64,000 nt of DNA, from NCBI GenBank assembly GCA_025642075.2, contig JAODUO010000469.1, forward strand, positions 309,501-373,500. The letters are read 5' to 3'. The number at the start of each line of letters is the position of its first letter. Positions within the stretch are counted from its first letter, which is position 1. This DNA is from Ridgeia piscesae. Lineage: Eukaryota > Annelida > Polychaeta > Sabellida > Siboglinidae. The translations under genes were made by a program, and so were the position numbers. Positions 1-10,837 of the stretch are shown piece by piece. A model generated the notes under the pieces. That model was not told the DNA's origin and made no database searches. It saw only the letters and a program-made list of their open reading frames with translations.

Positions 1-821
1 TGGATTTCGCCCTCTGGCGGAAAATGCCAGCATTTTTTAAAGGGACCGGGGTCTAACTCTTTTCTAAATGGCCCATATTAGTCAAATCAATCGTCAAACC
101 TTAGTAGCCTACTGGCATTCTAGACCCTACTAGTAGGTTAGAAGACTGAATGGTAAAGCCAAGTAGTGTTGGTGAAACGACAAGTAGTGTCACGAGCCTC
201 CATTTGTCCTAGTAGCCTCTGGGGGGTTACTGGGACAGGGGCTAGGGTACTCGACCTATAGTAGATGGCTCTTATTATGACATATTACGGCAGTACAATC
301 CACGTCAGACCTACACTCACACGCAACCCGATGCACGCTACTTGACTGTTTTCTTTTTCATACATTTAAATGTAATAACTATGTAGGGGAAGGGCGGGTA
401 TAGTGGGCCCCTCGGCCAATGTCACAGCATTCGTGATATGCAGTGTAGTTAAAGCAACAGTAGTAGTATCTACAGACGCTCCAGGGGACATAACTCAACG
501 TCGTATTTGTTTCTTTGGCACGAATGCAAAACGGTGAGGAGCAAATCTGTGTTTTAGGTACTTTTCTTAAAATAATTGATGTGCTTTACAAACACCATCG
601 TTTAAAAATTGTCAGGGTACATAACTGTAAATGTGGTCCATCCAGCAATAGGCCATGGTTAATTGAATGAGCAATTTCGGCTTGAAATGAATAAATGCAT
701 TAATCCCCAAATGGCGTCCAATCGATAACTTATGGTGGCCGCACAAAGTGGGCCCCATGGGGCTACAGTGCGACAAGTTACAGAGGGACGACCTGGATAA
801 TTACAAGAATGTCGTCGAGGC
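1..821. other. Intergenic, nothing recognised
   Basis: No coding region, RNA gene or complete repeat was recognised here. The right edge carries the 8-bp target duplication GTCGAGGC (814-821) of the adjacent hAT-like element. Confidence 0.5.
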
Positions 822-919
822 CAGGGGCGTCGATCCAGTTTTAAAAGTGGGGGGACGGGGGACCAATTTATATATACATATATGTATGTATTTTTATGTA
901 TGTATATAATTTTATATAA

Positions 920-930
<11 letters not shown>

Positions 931-988
<58 letters not shown>
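931..988. repeat. (AT)n microsatellite
   Basis: A pure AT dinucleotide run inside the hAT-like element. Short related TATA-rich sequence precedes it from about 870. Confidence 0.95.
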
Positions 989-990
<2 letters not shown>

Positions 991-1420
991 TGCTAATTTA
1001 AAATAAACAAAGGCCTTTATGTTATGCTATTTAAAATAGTTATGTTGGCTACACATATTTGAAGAGTGGACATGGCTCACCCCAATCCCTGAAAATTTGG
1101 AGGCTAGACTTTGGACCACTAACTGCTTGCCTGATTCATAGAGTAACAACACGGACTTATGTGCGTATAAGTCCGTGGCACTAAGTCCATGGCATTAATC
1201 TTTCCCCTATAATTCTAATAGTGTGTTCTATTTATATCTATGGTGCCTGTGTAGGACTTCCCAATCCCACCATTTGGCAAAGAAATTTGTCATCACTCAA
1301 ATGGGATCAAATTAGACAAAGTGCAGGAATCCGCGGGTTCCGCCGTAGGCGATATAACTATCCACCAGGGCGACCAGGCTGCAATCCAAGGGGTAACAGG
1401 ACAAACAAAAATTTATAATC

Positions 1421-1769
1421 TATAATGTGCTTGATGGCTAGTGCCTATTAATATATCAACACAAAGGTGCAAATTGACAGAGCCCGGCATGATGAATATT
1501 TACTGAACTAAGATCTAGTTGCGGCCAACCAAGTAATTTATCTAATAATTTTCCACTGGGTAGTCGGAAGTTTATATCTGAACTCGTATATTAATTTTAC
1601 TACTAGACCGATGTAGGGTTTTTAAGAGAGGGGAGTGATCAGCCTCGCTATATGCCTGTAAATTTGTTTTTATGAACTGAAAAAAGTGGGGGGACATTTC
1701 CTATGCTGTCCCTTCAGGCTGAAAAGTGGGGGACGTGGTCCCTTCGTCCCCCACCGATCGACGCCCATG
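1421..1769. repeat. Terminal unit, copy A, of the hAT-like element
   Basis: This roughly 349-bp unit starts near CTATAATGTGCTTG and ends GATCGACGCCCATG, one base different from the element's true end. It recurs as copy B (1923-2009 plus 2458-2746, split by a nested element) and copy C (2747-3094). The stretches following ACTTCCCAATCC at about 1255-1400 and 1782-1890 are also related, so a larger block was duplicated. Confidence 0.75.
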
Positions 1770-2009
1770 CTGTGAAGAACTTCCCAATCCTACATTTTGG
1801 CAAAGAAATTTGTCATCACTCAAATGGGAATACGTTACACAAAGTGCAGGAATCCGCCGCTTCGGTCGTAGGCGATAAGCATCAAGCAGGCTAGGGGTGA
1901 ATGTGAATCACAAATTTCATAACTTATAATGTGCTTGGTGGTTAGAACCTACTAATAATATCAACACAAGGATGCAAACTGATAGAGCACGGCAGCGGCT
2001 GAGCCCGAT

Positions 2010-2457
2010 GTCGCGCTTACATTTTTCCGGTCGTTATAAACTTTCCGATTGATGTTTCTGCGCATGCGCGATAAATATAAACTCATAAATGTGCAGCGAA
2101 ACGACAAAGCATTTTTGATATGAATACAACGGGCTGTTCATCAACTCTCCTGTGATGATTACTGTGAAGAGTTGCTTAAAATGTCGTTCAATACAATAAC
2201 ATCTTACGTTTGTTTAAATCACTGTCACGGATTATGGCGCATTATAGTCACGTTTGCTATCAAAACATGCTTCAAAACTTGTTTGCCTCGTGTTAATTTG
2301 CTACAAATAACTTTATATATATCCTAACAAACAACCCGTAATATTTATACCATAAATGCATTGTCATTTCGCAGCACATTAATGATTTTACATTTATTGC
2401 GCATGGTCAGAAACGTCAATCGGAACGTTTATAACGCCGGAAAAATGTAAATGCTAC
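2010..2457. mobile_element. Nested inverted-repeat (MITE-like) insertion
   Basis: About 100 bp at the left (2013-2114) reappears as an imperfect reverse complement at the right (2363-2455). Both arms share TTACATTTTTCCGG near their outer ends. It interrupts copy B of the surrounding element's terminal unit, which is continuous in copies A and C, so it is a later insertion. I could not define a clean target duplication, so its superfamily is open. There is no coding capacity. Confidence 0.6.
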
Positions 2458-2746
2458 ACCGGCATGATGATTATTTACTGAAGTAAGATCAAGTTGCGCG
2501 CTGTGGCCAGTCAATTTTCTAATGGGTGGTCGGAACGTCATATCGCGAGTTTATTGTCTAGCTACTAGTCCTATGTAGCGGCTTTTAAGAGAGAGGAGTG
2601 GTGAGTCAGGCTACATGCCCCGCAATTTTTCTGAACTGAAAAGTGGAGGGGATAATTCCTATTGTCCCCTCCACGCTGAAAAGTGAGGGGAACGCGTCCC
2701 CCCCCCGCCACTCCGCCCCCCGTCCCCCCACCGATCGACGCCCGTG

Positions 2747-3094
2747 CTAGAGCCTATACATAATATCAACACAAGGTTGCAAACTGATAGAGCCCGGCAA
2801 CGGCGCAGTCCGGCATGATGGTTATTTACTAAAGTAAGATCAAGTTGCGCGGTGTGGCCAGCCAAGCAATTTCTAGTCGATTTATTAATGGGTGCATGGT
2901 CGGAACTTCATATCGCGCGTTTATAGTCTAGCTAGTCATGTGTAGGGGCTTCTAAGAGAGAGGAGTGGTGAGTCAGGTTATATGCCTCGCAATTTTTCTG
3001 AGCTGAAAAGTGGGGGGACAATTCCTATGCTGTCCCCCCACGCTGAAAAGTGGGGGGACGCGTCCCCCTCGTCCCCCACTGATCGACGCCCGTG
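2747..3094. repeat. Terminal unit, copy C, of the hAT-like element
   Basis: The intact 348-bp right-hand copy carries the element's real terminus GATCGACGCCCGTG. Its final 100 bases contain two G-rich AAAGTGGGGGGAC motifs with C-rich partners, which could fold back. Confidence 0.7.
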
Positions 3095-3837
3095 GTCGAG
3101 GCCACAGCAAGACTGATAACATGCCTACAACCAACCGGTTCAAAGAAGAGAGGGCACACAACAGCTTAGAACATGTCAAAAAATACATAGAAGGAAAACT
3201 TGAACACTTCGCCTTGTCTGTGTTGTTCGGATTTGTAATCCAACAGCAGAAAATGCGAAATGTGGATGTTCTTTGGCCTCCAGTTTAAAAAATGAAAAAG
3301 AAATTGTCTTTTTAAAACTCGTCTAACGTATTATATTTATTAAGATGGAGTAGTCCACACCATACCTCGCCAGGACATAGACCCCGGTGACATTTGCTGA
3401 CATTTGACGTGGACGGCATCGTATACCGCTAGACGGTAATGTGGACAGGTTCGTCGCAAGTCGCAAAACGTTAGTCCCCTAGGGGAATTCCGAAAAACGC
3501 TTCAGCGTGCGAGTATCGAAGGTGTGGAAAGGTGGCGCTAGTGTAGTTTTCCTTTGGTACACACCAGATGGCGTGTATGGTCCCTCTCGATGAGAACGTA
3601 CATCTTTGCGGTGTGGACACGAAAATCGTAACTCACTCAGGGCGTAGATCGCAGTTGCTTTTGTCTGCGACGCGGTGTGGACACCCTTCGTCGTACATCG
3701 GATCCAAGGTGGACCGGGCATAACTAGACTGAGCATATGCACTGCACACAAAAAGAAATGTCGTTAATAAATTACAAATGGCTGCACAAGTCTCGTTTTG
3801 GCATACGCTCAGTACGGCATCTTTATAATGTATATCA
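3095..3837. other. Intergenic, nothing recognised
   Basis: Begins with the right target duplication of the hAT-like element. Short frames exist on both strands but resemble no protein I know. The GTGTGGACAC motif at 3610-3619 is self-complementary and a GTGTGGACAC copy recurs near 3673; I could not extend it into an element. Confidence 0.4.
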
Positions 3838-4437
3838 TCCCATCGCATCGCGCGTCGCATCGCATCGCGCGTCGCATCGCATCGCGCGTCGCATCGCATC
3901 GCGCGTCGCATCGCATCGCGCGTCGCATCGCGCGTCGTATCGCGCGTCATTCATCGCGCGTCTTTCGCGCGTCTTTCATCGCGTGTCTTTCATCGCGTGT
4001 CATTCATCGCGCATCGCGCATGGCGCATGCGCGCATGCCCGCATGGCGCACGCGCATCGCCACACACAACGCGATGGCCCTCCCTTCTCGGCCATCGCAG
4101 TTTTGCAAACTTCTGTGGTGTAGTATTATGATGGCCGAGAGGGGACATTGGGTTTTGTGTGGCTGTTCACTATGCCAACGCGATGCGCGGTGCGCGATGC
4201 GCGATGCGCGATGCGCGATGCGCGATGCGCGATGCGCGATGCGCGATGCGCGTGCGCGATGCGCGATGCGCGATGCGCGATGCGCGATGCGCGATGCGCG
4301 ATGCGCGATGCGCGGTGCGCGTGCGCGATGCGCGATGCGCGGTGCGCGGTGCGCGGTGCGCGGTGCGCGGTGCGCGGTGCGCGGTGCGCGGTGCGCGATG
4401 CGCGATGCGCGACGCGCGATGCGCGACGTGCGATGAG
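3838..4437. repeat. CpG-rich foldback of two inverted simple-repeat arrays
   Basis: The left arm (3838-4070) is built from CATCGC and GCGCGTCG units, initially a 17-bp period. The right arm (4176-4437) is a 7-bp array of GATGCGC and GGTGCGC. The two are largely reverse complements. The inner flanks also pair: CTCGGCCATC at about 4088 matches GATGGCCGAG at about 4130, leaving a loop of about 33 bases. The period leaves several frames open on both strands, but their translations are only repeat products (for example CAMRDAR repeated), so I do not call a gene. Confidence 0.85.
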
Positions 4438-4759
4438 CTATGTGCTAACATCTTCAATTTTTTTTTAACAAAATGTGATTATACAACGTTTGTATTACAT
4501 CGGAATACCGAACACTTTTTTATTCTGACACTCGTTTTGACCGAAAAACTATTATTGTAAACATGCTCTGTATGCCTAGAAAGAGACGCCTGATACCAGT
4601 GTGTGTCATCTCTGACTCCACGGTAACACGTGATCGCCTAGCTAATTTAATATCAGCCTTCAAAAGCGAATTTATACTATATCCGTATCATTCATTTATT
4701 TGTTGAATGTTGTCAAATGCTACTGGGGAATTGTGAGGCCGGCTTAAAGACACCCTCAC

Positions 4760-6250
4760 CGTGACGACCTTCACACCACGCAAGGAAGCACGTCAATAGG
4801 ATCTACAAGATGAATAAGAAGCAGGGGTCTAAGAACTGAGGAGATAGTCCAGGTGCCTGACCCAGCACAAGTTACGTCGCTCCTACCGGGTCTACATCAC
4901 AGATACAATCACACTTGACCCCGACTCAGCAGAAGGCTACCACACTCTGGTGTGATTCTAGACCTTCATCAAACACCAGAGATCTTCCAAGGCTACCGTC
5001 TCCCCCTCGAAGGTCAGTGCATGGACAACTCGTAACCGAACTATGGCCCAAGCGCAAGCCATGGACAACCGCTTCCAGGTCGTCTTCATTGAGGGGAGAA
5101 ATAGACTGATGACGAATTCCAAGCCAGTTGCCCGATGATGAGTCATAAAGAACCGTTATCCACACTTGTTATCTCGGAGAAGGGCATTCACAAGATTATC
5201 TCGAAACTAAATCCTTACAAAGCCTGCGACTCAAACCACACAAGTCCGCGGGGACTCAAGAGAACTGGCACATGGTGCAGCCCCAATCCTGAGTACTGTC
5301 TTCCAGTCTTCAAGTTCCACTGGGGTTGAGAAAAGTCAACATTATGCCTGTTTTTAAGAAAGGAAAATACCGCGATCCTGCAATCTACCGCGTCATATGC
5401 ATCACGAGCGTCCCATGAAATAGCCTGGGACATGGCCTCGTCAACGACCTGACGAATCACATGGAAAGCAATGAAGTCCTCAGGTCAGAACAACATGGCT
5501 TCCGAAAATTAAAATCCTGCGAAACCCAGTTGTTAGGCTCTACTGAAGAGATCAGCGAGAACATGGAGCAAGGCTACCAAGGTGACATCGTAATCATGGA
5601 CTTTGCAAAAGCGTTCGACCGAGTTAACCAGTCTCCTCCTTCATAAACTACACCACATGCATACATAGCAAGCAGTTGTGGTGAACAATGCTACCTCTGG
5701 CTATGTCAACGTTCGCTCAGGTGTATCACAGGGGACAGTCGTGCGCCCAGCACTATTCCTGACCTATATCAATGATCTCCCAGGGCAACACACCTCAAGG
5801 ACACACCTGTTTGCGGATGACACCGCTGTCTACCGCCTCTCCTCAACAGACCGCGACTAACACCAACTACAACTCGACACCCAACCTCTGGAAAACTTGG
5901 ACCAAAGATTGGATATAACCTTCCACCCAGAATAGTGCACGACTCTTACCCGCAAAAGGACCACGTCAGAGTCTCAATATCTACTCCTTAGCCGTACCTT
6001 AGCAACTGTAACCTCTGCAAACCATCTCGGCGTCACCATCATCCGAGACCTCAGCTGGGACCAGCACATCAACAACATCTGTGCCAAAGCCAACAAGACC
6101 CTAGGCTTCTTATGTCGCAACATCAAGATAAGCGCCACGCAGTTGAAGGGGACTGCCTACAAGACCTTCGTGTGTCCTATACTGAAGTACGCCTGCACAG
6201 TATATGACCCACACACGCAACGTAACATTGACAATGTTGAGGCAGTCCAA
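4760..6250 (+). pseudogene. Decayed LINE reverse transcriptase
   Basis: Fragments of a non-LTR reverse transcriptase run left to right in shifting frames. They include an ISKLNPYKA motif (about 5185-5225), MPVFKKGKYRDPAIYR (about 5342-5390), QHGFRKLKSCETQLL (about 5488-5535), DFAKAFDRV (about 5597-5625), SGVSQGTVVRPALFL (about 5715-5760) and LFADDTAVY (about 5807-5833, with FADD in place of YADD). A C-terminal LGVTIIRDLSWDQHIN region follows (about 6026-6080). The layout suits the CR1/jockey-like LINE group; the clade is inference. Stops and frameshifts show it is dead. It stops where the DIRS element starts, so that insertion probably cut it. Confidence 0.8.
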
Positions 6251-6252
6251 AT

Positions 6253-6440
6253 CTGTATTTTTATAATTAAAATATGTATTTATAAGTAACTACTTAGCCT
6301 GGCTACGTCGCTTCACAAGGTGCAATAGACTTGGCCGCGCCCAAGTTGCTCGCCATAATTAATGAAATGAAAAAATGACAGCTTCCACTACCTTATCCAA
6401 TCACTGAGCTTCTTCTTCTCTTCGCACTTGGCAGGGAGGC
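6253..6440 (-). repeat. DIRS inverted terminal repeat, downstream copy
   Basis: The stretch from TAGCCTGGCTACGTCGCTTC (about 6295) through about 6430 is a reverse complement of 10838-10990 with few differences. The outer AT-rich part (6253-6292) matches the inverse of about 8750-8790 in the internal complementary region, which supports placing the element end near 6253. Confidence 0.8.
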
Positions 6441-6502
6441 TCGTACTGTGATAGGTAACCTCCCCATAGCGATGAAGGAGGGATATGGTGAAGCGACGGA
6501 GC

Positions 6503-8736
6503 TAGTGCTGGTTCGATACCAGGTTTTGTTCGATACCGATCGATACCTGAATTTTGTTCGATACTCGATACTCGATACTTACGTTGTAATTAAGTCTAAT
6601 TTTCACATAGAACACAGTTCCCAGTAGAAGCACAGTATGCAACAGAAGTAGTGCTGGTTCGATATCAATCGATATATTACTGGTTTGATACCAGAATTCT
6701 TCGATACTGATCGATATATTACTGGTTCGATATCAGAATTCTTCGATATCAATCGATACTAGATTTTTAGTCGATACTCGAAATTTATCTTATAAGTGTA
6801 ATTCAGTACAGTAGAGATCTTCAAAGAAACACTACTATCCACTTAGACTAATGCCACAGAAACACAAAATGTTTCACTTGTAGGGAAATATGTGACAATT
6901 TTATAGTCATGCAAACAATGATTAATATGCAATTTTCAATTTATGTAAGTACCCAAACAACAGTTTCAATATAATTGATTACTGTTGTAAAACTAAAAGG
7001 TAACTGTAATATAATATTAAAACAATAAAGACAACTGCAATAAAATACCTAGTGACAAATTAATTAATTAATTGCACTGAATTATTTAAAATTAATAACA
7101 GTACTTCACCCCAGCTGTTTGTAAATACACTTTAATATAGCAGCTTAATTTCAAGTCAATGTATTTCCTAAAATGACAATCAACAAATACAGCTGAAACA
7201 AATGAAACATACAAATAATATGTTATTATTATATAAAAACACCTATCACTTATAATAGTGTCACTGCCAGCACAGCTGAACCCTCACTGTTATAACTTTT
7301 TTATTATTAATTCTATCATAAAGATAATTGTGATTTAGCATCAAAACTGTATAGATGATTACAATAAAATAACACTAATTAATAATTGAAAAAATATTAA
7401 TTTAAATTACCATTGTACTTCCCAGTTCACACCAATATTTTTTTAAATATAAAACTTAAATTACCACGTTATCAAGTACACATAACAAGCCCCATTATGT
7501 TTTTGCAACTGTTTTCAAGAACAGGTAAGTTTCTTCCTCTACCTCTGGCTCTGCCAGTGGTGAACCTGTTTGGCAAGTGCCAGTGTCACAGTGACAGTAG
7601 ATGCAGTAAGCGAATCGTCATCGTTAATCAGTCACGTCGTATATGTCACTTCTTGACGCTGTGGCCGCAGTTACTTAGTAGATTCGGCAATCGATGGCGA
7701 TTCGCTTCGACTGTAACTTGATGTCCACTGCTTGCTCATTGTCGAATATTTCGAAAGAACACGTTCTCGAGTCAACGGCAATGCGACGTTGTCCACAACG
7801 TCGACGACGTCGACATCACATGCCGTACGCTGAAAGTTGATCATCACGTTTTGATAGCGTCTTGATTGGTGACATGTTTCGTCAAATTCGATGTATTTCC
7901 CTCACTATCTTTGAGACGTTTCTAGCATAGCAGACAGTCTTTGTTGGAAAAGTGCCAAATTAGCGATGAACGTTCGACATGTTGTCGTTCGTCTTGGTTG
8001 TGGGCGTCGTGTACGGCAAATGGTGGCGCCACAAAACAACAAAACAGCGCCACCAAACGGAACCCGGATAAACAAAGCCTCCGCATCGCGCTCGAATAAT
8101 TATTTATATTAACAATATTATTATTAAACTAGTTTCATAAATACTAGTGCGTGCAATAAACACTCTATAAAAATGCTATTGGATCGGTGTTTTTGTACGC
8201 GTAACCGTAAGTAAAGTAGGGAGAAAGATGACATGGTAGTGCCACCAAGCGAGAGCGTCATGTACGATCCTTGGTTTGGATAACGAGGCTAAGCGAAGTC
8301 TGACCTAGGCTAAGATCGCTCACAGAAAACAGTTATTATACAAACTAACTCTACAATAAAGTTTTAGAAAACAATTCACATTTTATGTTATATTATTTTT
8401 AAACAAACACGCCTAAGTCAATTTAGGCTGCGAAGCGCTGTAGTGATAGCTCCCGTAAACAACGTCGTCATCAACAACGATGTTGCGTCTTCGCATCGAC
8501 ATCGTCGAATGGACTCGATGTCAAGTATCGAAATATCGAAGGTATCGAAGGTATCGAAGGTATCGAAGGTATCGAAGGTATCGAAGGTATCGAAGGTATC
8601 GAAGGTATCGAAGGTATCGAAGGTATCGAAAGTATCGAAGGTATCGAACAGTGGGCGTTCGATACCAAAAGTATCGAAGTATCGCGATACCACTAAATAT
8701 CGGTATCGAACATTCGCAAGTATCGAACCAGCACTA
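6503..8736. mobile_element. hAT-like non-autonomous element inside the DIRS element
   Basis: The ends are perfect 17-bp inverted repeats, TAGTGCTGGTTCGATAC at 6503-6519 and its reverse complement at 8720-8736. Identical 8-bp duplications GACGGAGC flank them at 6495-6502 and 8737-8744. Removing the element and one duplication restores the DIRS sequence GCGACGGAGCCAGG. No transposase frame is visible; the interior is AT-rich to about 7500 and of mixed composition after that. TCGATA motifs crowd both ends, including a second TAGTGCTGGTTCGATA at 6649 and a 9-bp minisatellite at 8532-8648. The hAT assignment rests on duplication length and end sequence. Confidence 0.85.
8532..8648. repeat. (GGTATCGAA)n minisatellite, 13 units
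   Basis: Thirteen 9-bp units, nearly all GGTATCGAA, near the right end of the nested hAT-like element. The 9-bp period keeps several frames open (SKVSKV in one, FDTFDT in another), which is why long frames appear; none is a gene. Confidence 0.95.
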
Positions 8737-8744
8737 GACGGAGC

Positions 8745-8853
8745 CAGGTAAATATGTGACTTATAAATACATATTTTAATTCTAAAAATATATAATTTAT
8801 TACCTAACATAGACGTAGCCTGGCTCCGTCGCTTTACAAGGTGCAGACTCTAG
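8745..8853 (-). repeat. DIRS internal complementary region, main part
   Basis: An arm CCTGGCTCCGTCGC (about 8820-8833) opposes GCGACGGAGC at 6493-6502, its partner before the hAT-like insertion. About 65 bp of AT-rich sequence lie between the arms. One half matches the outer end of the terminal repeat near 11000 (TGTTAGGTAATAAA) and the other half matches the outer end near 6260-6290. In DIRS elements this region is thought to template circular-junction formation during replication. Confidence 0.7.
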
Positions 8854-8887
8854 GTGAATGGATGGTGGGATATAGACAATGCTACCT

Positions 8888-9753
8888 CTAATGATCTCCT
8901 GTTGGGTGCAGAATAGATTCTGCAGCCACCACCGGTCCTAGTTGGATGAGATTGGCAGAGTAGAGAGATAGGTCCTTGAGATAAAAGTCGGTGAAGGTGT
9001 TATGACAGCGCCAGGAACCAGTTTGCAGAATCTGTCCCATGGAGGCCTGTCTGTGGAATGCGAGCGATGCAGCCATGGATCGTACCTGTTGCGCCTTAAC
9101 CTTGTGGGACTCAAGGAGAGGTGTAGGGGAATTTGTGTAGCACTCCAGAATCGTTTCTGGGTCCACCCGGAGATTGTGGATGGTACAATGTCTCGTTTAT
9201 GCCCTGGTTTGAGGAGGTGCTTGTGCTCCCTCCAAGGCTTGGACCTTTCTAGGTAGAATCTTAGTGCCCGTATTGGGCACAGGAGTCGGTCTTCAGCCAT
9301 GCCATTGCTCAAATGCGGTCAAGTGCTGGAATAGTGCATGAAAGCATGCATTTCGGGCCCTTGCCCAATACTTGCGTCTTTGATATAAATGACAGGCCTA
9401 CTCGTAGAGTCACCTGTGTCCAGCTTGTGGTCCGTTGTAGTCGGGCATGTTCAAAAGCATGGATTTCTCCCAGTCTTCCATGTAAGCAGCTGATCCGATG
9501 CTTGGTCTAGCGGTTCGAAAGGTGGTTTGGTCAATGCTGACAAAACTAAGGCCAGATTCCACTCTGGAAAATGACGTTGATGTTGCCTCTGTTCCATTTC
9601 GATATTTCGAAGTAGCGACTTCAGTGCAGGATTCCGTCCTACTTCCGCACCGGAAGTGGCACGAAGAGTGCTGGCGATTGCCATTTGATAACCTGCAATG
9701 GTCGAGATGGCTAAATGTTTCTCCGTGTGAAGGTGGAGAAGAAAATCCGACAC
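8888..9753 (-). pseudogene. DIRS tyrosine recombinase, frameshifted
   Basis: The N-terminal part (9753-9451) has the usual helical start around TIAGYQMAIASTLRATSG. A middle piece (9312-about 9200) carries DRLLCPIRALRFYLERS, a hallmark of DIRS recombinases. The C-terminal piece (9166-8888) lies in another frame and holds QQVRSMAASLAFHRQAS, GSWRCHNTF and FYLKDL, matching the conserved R, H, W and nucleophilic Y positions of the family. The three pieces do not share one frame, so the enzyme is broken. It would have catalysed integration of circular DNA copies. Confidence 0.8.
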
Positions 9754-9812
9754 TACACTCTCAGAAACCGAGAGTGGATTAATGTGTTATATTCTACACC
9801 AAGCAGTGAAGA

Positions 9813-10705
9813 TCATCCTCCTCTTGGACTCATAGATCGCCAGAGTAGACTCTCGCTGGGGTCTACTGACACGGGAGGTAACGTCGATCGAAAAGCCTCT
9901 GCTGCAGAGGGTATCCCGGATACTCTCCACGCGTGTAGCTGGAGATTGGACGGACCGCGATGGATCTGACCTCGAGGCTGGGATAGTAACCGAGGAATGT
10001 TGGGTATCCGGAGTGGAGATTGTACCAACATCCCTAAGAGTAGAGGGAACCAGATCGCCTGGGGCCAGTGTGGGGCAATGAGGATCAGTTCGCACTGGTC
10101 CTGTTGGGCCTTCTCGAGCACCCGTGGTAGCAGAGTTGGTGGTGGGCATGCGTATGCCCACAGTGCCTTCCAGCTCATTGACAGAGCATCTACTGCCATG
10201 GCTGATGGATCGGGAACGGGGGACACAAATAGTGGAAGTTTGTGATTCCACCTCGTTGTAAACAGATCCAATAATGGGATTCCCCATTCCCGAGTCAGTG
10301 CTCGGAAGACAGATGGACGCAGAGACCATTCTGTACCTGACATCTGGGAAGGGCGCGACATTATATCTGCAAGGACGTTCAATCTCCCAGGAATGTGTCG
10401 TGCCCGAAGCACTATTTGGTTGGCCTGACACATGAATAGCTTCTTGGTCCGTCTGCACAGCTGTATTGACCGTGTTCCACCCTGCTTGTTGATGTAGGAC
10501 ACTACAGTGGAGTTGTCTGACGCAACCAGGACTGTCAGACCCATAAGCTTCCGCAGCCAGTGGAGCATGGCTCTGTGTATGGCTTCTAACTCGAGTACGT
10601 TGATGTGGAGTGTTTTCTCTGTTGTTGTCCATAAACCGGACACGGTTAATGCATTCCAATGTGCTCCCCAGCCGATGTTCGATGCATCTGTGAATAACTG
10701 AAGAG
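9813..10705 (-). pseudogene. DIRS RNase H domain and C-terminal tail
   Basis: This frame holds QLFTDASNIGWGAHWNA (about 10705-10655), INVLELEAIHRAMLHWL (about 10610-10560), DNSTVVSYINKQGG (about 10515-10475) and HIPGRLNVLADIMSR (about 10395-10350). These are the acidic-residue motifs of RNase H as found in DIRS-type polyproteins. The normal upstream reverse transcriptase is missing: sequence above about 10710 is AT-rich and noncoding and leads into the terminal repeat. The frame stays open for about 290 codons, so the copy is not very old, but it cannot encode a working polymerase. Confidence 0.85.
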
Positions 10706-10837
10706 CTCTGAAAAAAGTCCACTATATAACATAAGTTATAATAAAAACGATACACCGGAAATCGGTTTAAACAAAATGTGATATCAGCTAAATAACCTGA
10801 TAAAATACAGAGCTACTCGAAGGCGAGACTTATACAA

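Larger units (their letters stand above)
822..3094. mobile_element. hAT-like non-autonomous DNA transposon
   Basis: The element begins CAGGGGCGTCGATC at 822 and ends GATCGACGCCCGTG at 3094. These termini are inverted repeats with one mismatch over 14 bases. Perfect 8-bp direct repeats GTCGAGGC flank it at 814-821 and 3095-3102. An 8-bp target duplication and a CAGGGG-type end are what the hAT superfamily shows; the family assignment is inference. No transposase frame is present, so it is non-autonomous. Inside are an (AT)n tract (931-988), three copies of a roughly 350-bp terminal unit and a nested inverted-repeat element (2010-2457). Confidence 0.75.

Noticed and set aside
3798..4468. Long open frames on both strands over the GC-rich repeats (up to 212 codons)
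   Set aside because: The 7-bp and 17-bp periods avoid stops in several frames at once and the translations are pure repeat products. No conserved domain or independent start context.
8418..8810. Frames with SKVSKV, FDTFDT, PSIPSI or YRRYRR repeats
   Set aside because: They are readings of the GGTATCGAA minisatellite in different frames, inside a non-autonomous transposon.
9787..10755. A 322-codon minus-strand frame overlapping the RNase H region
   Set aside because: It is a shadow. The other frame carries the recognisable RNase H motifs.
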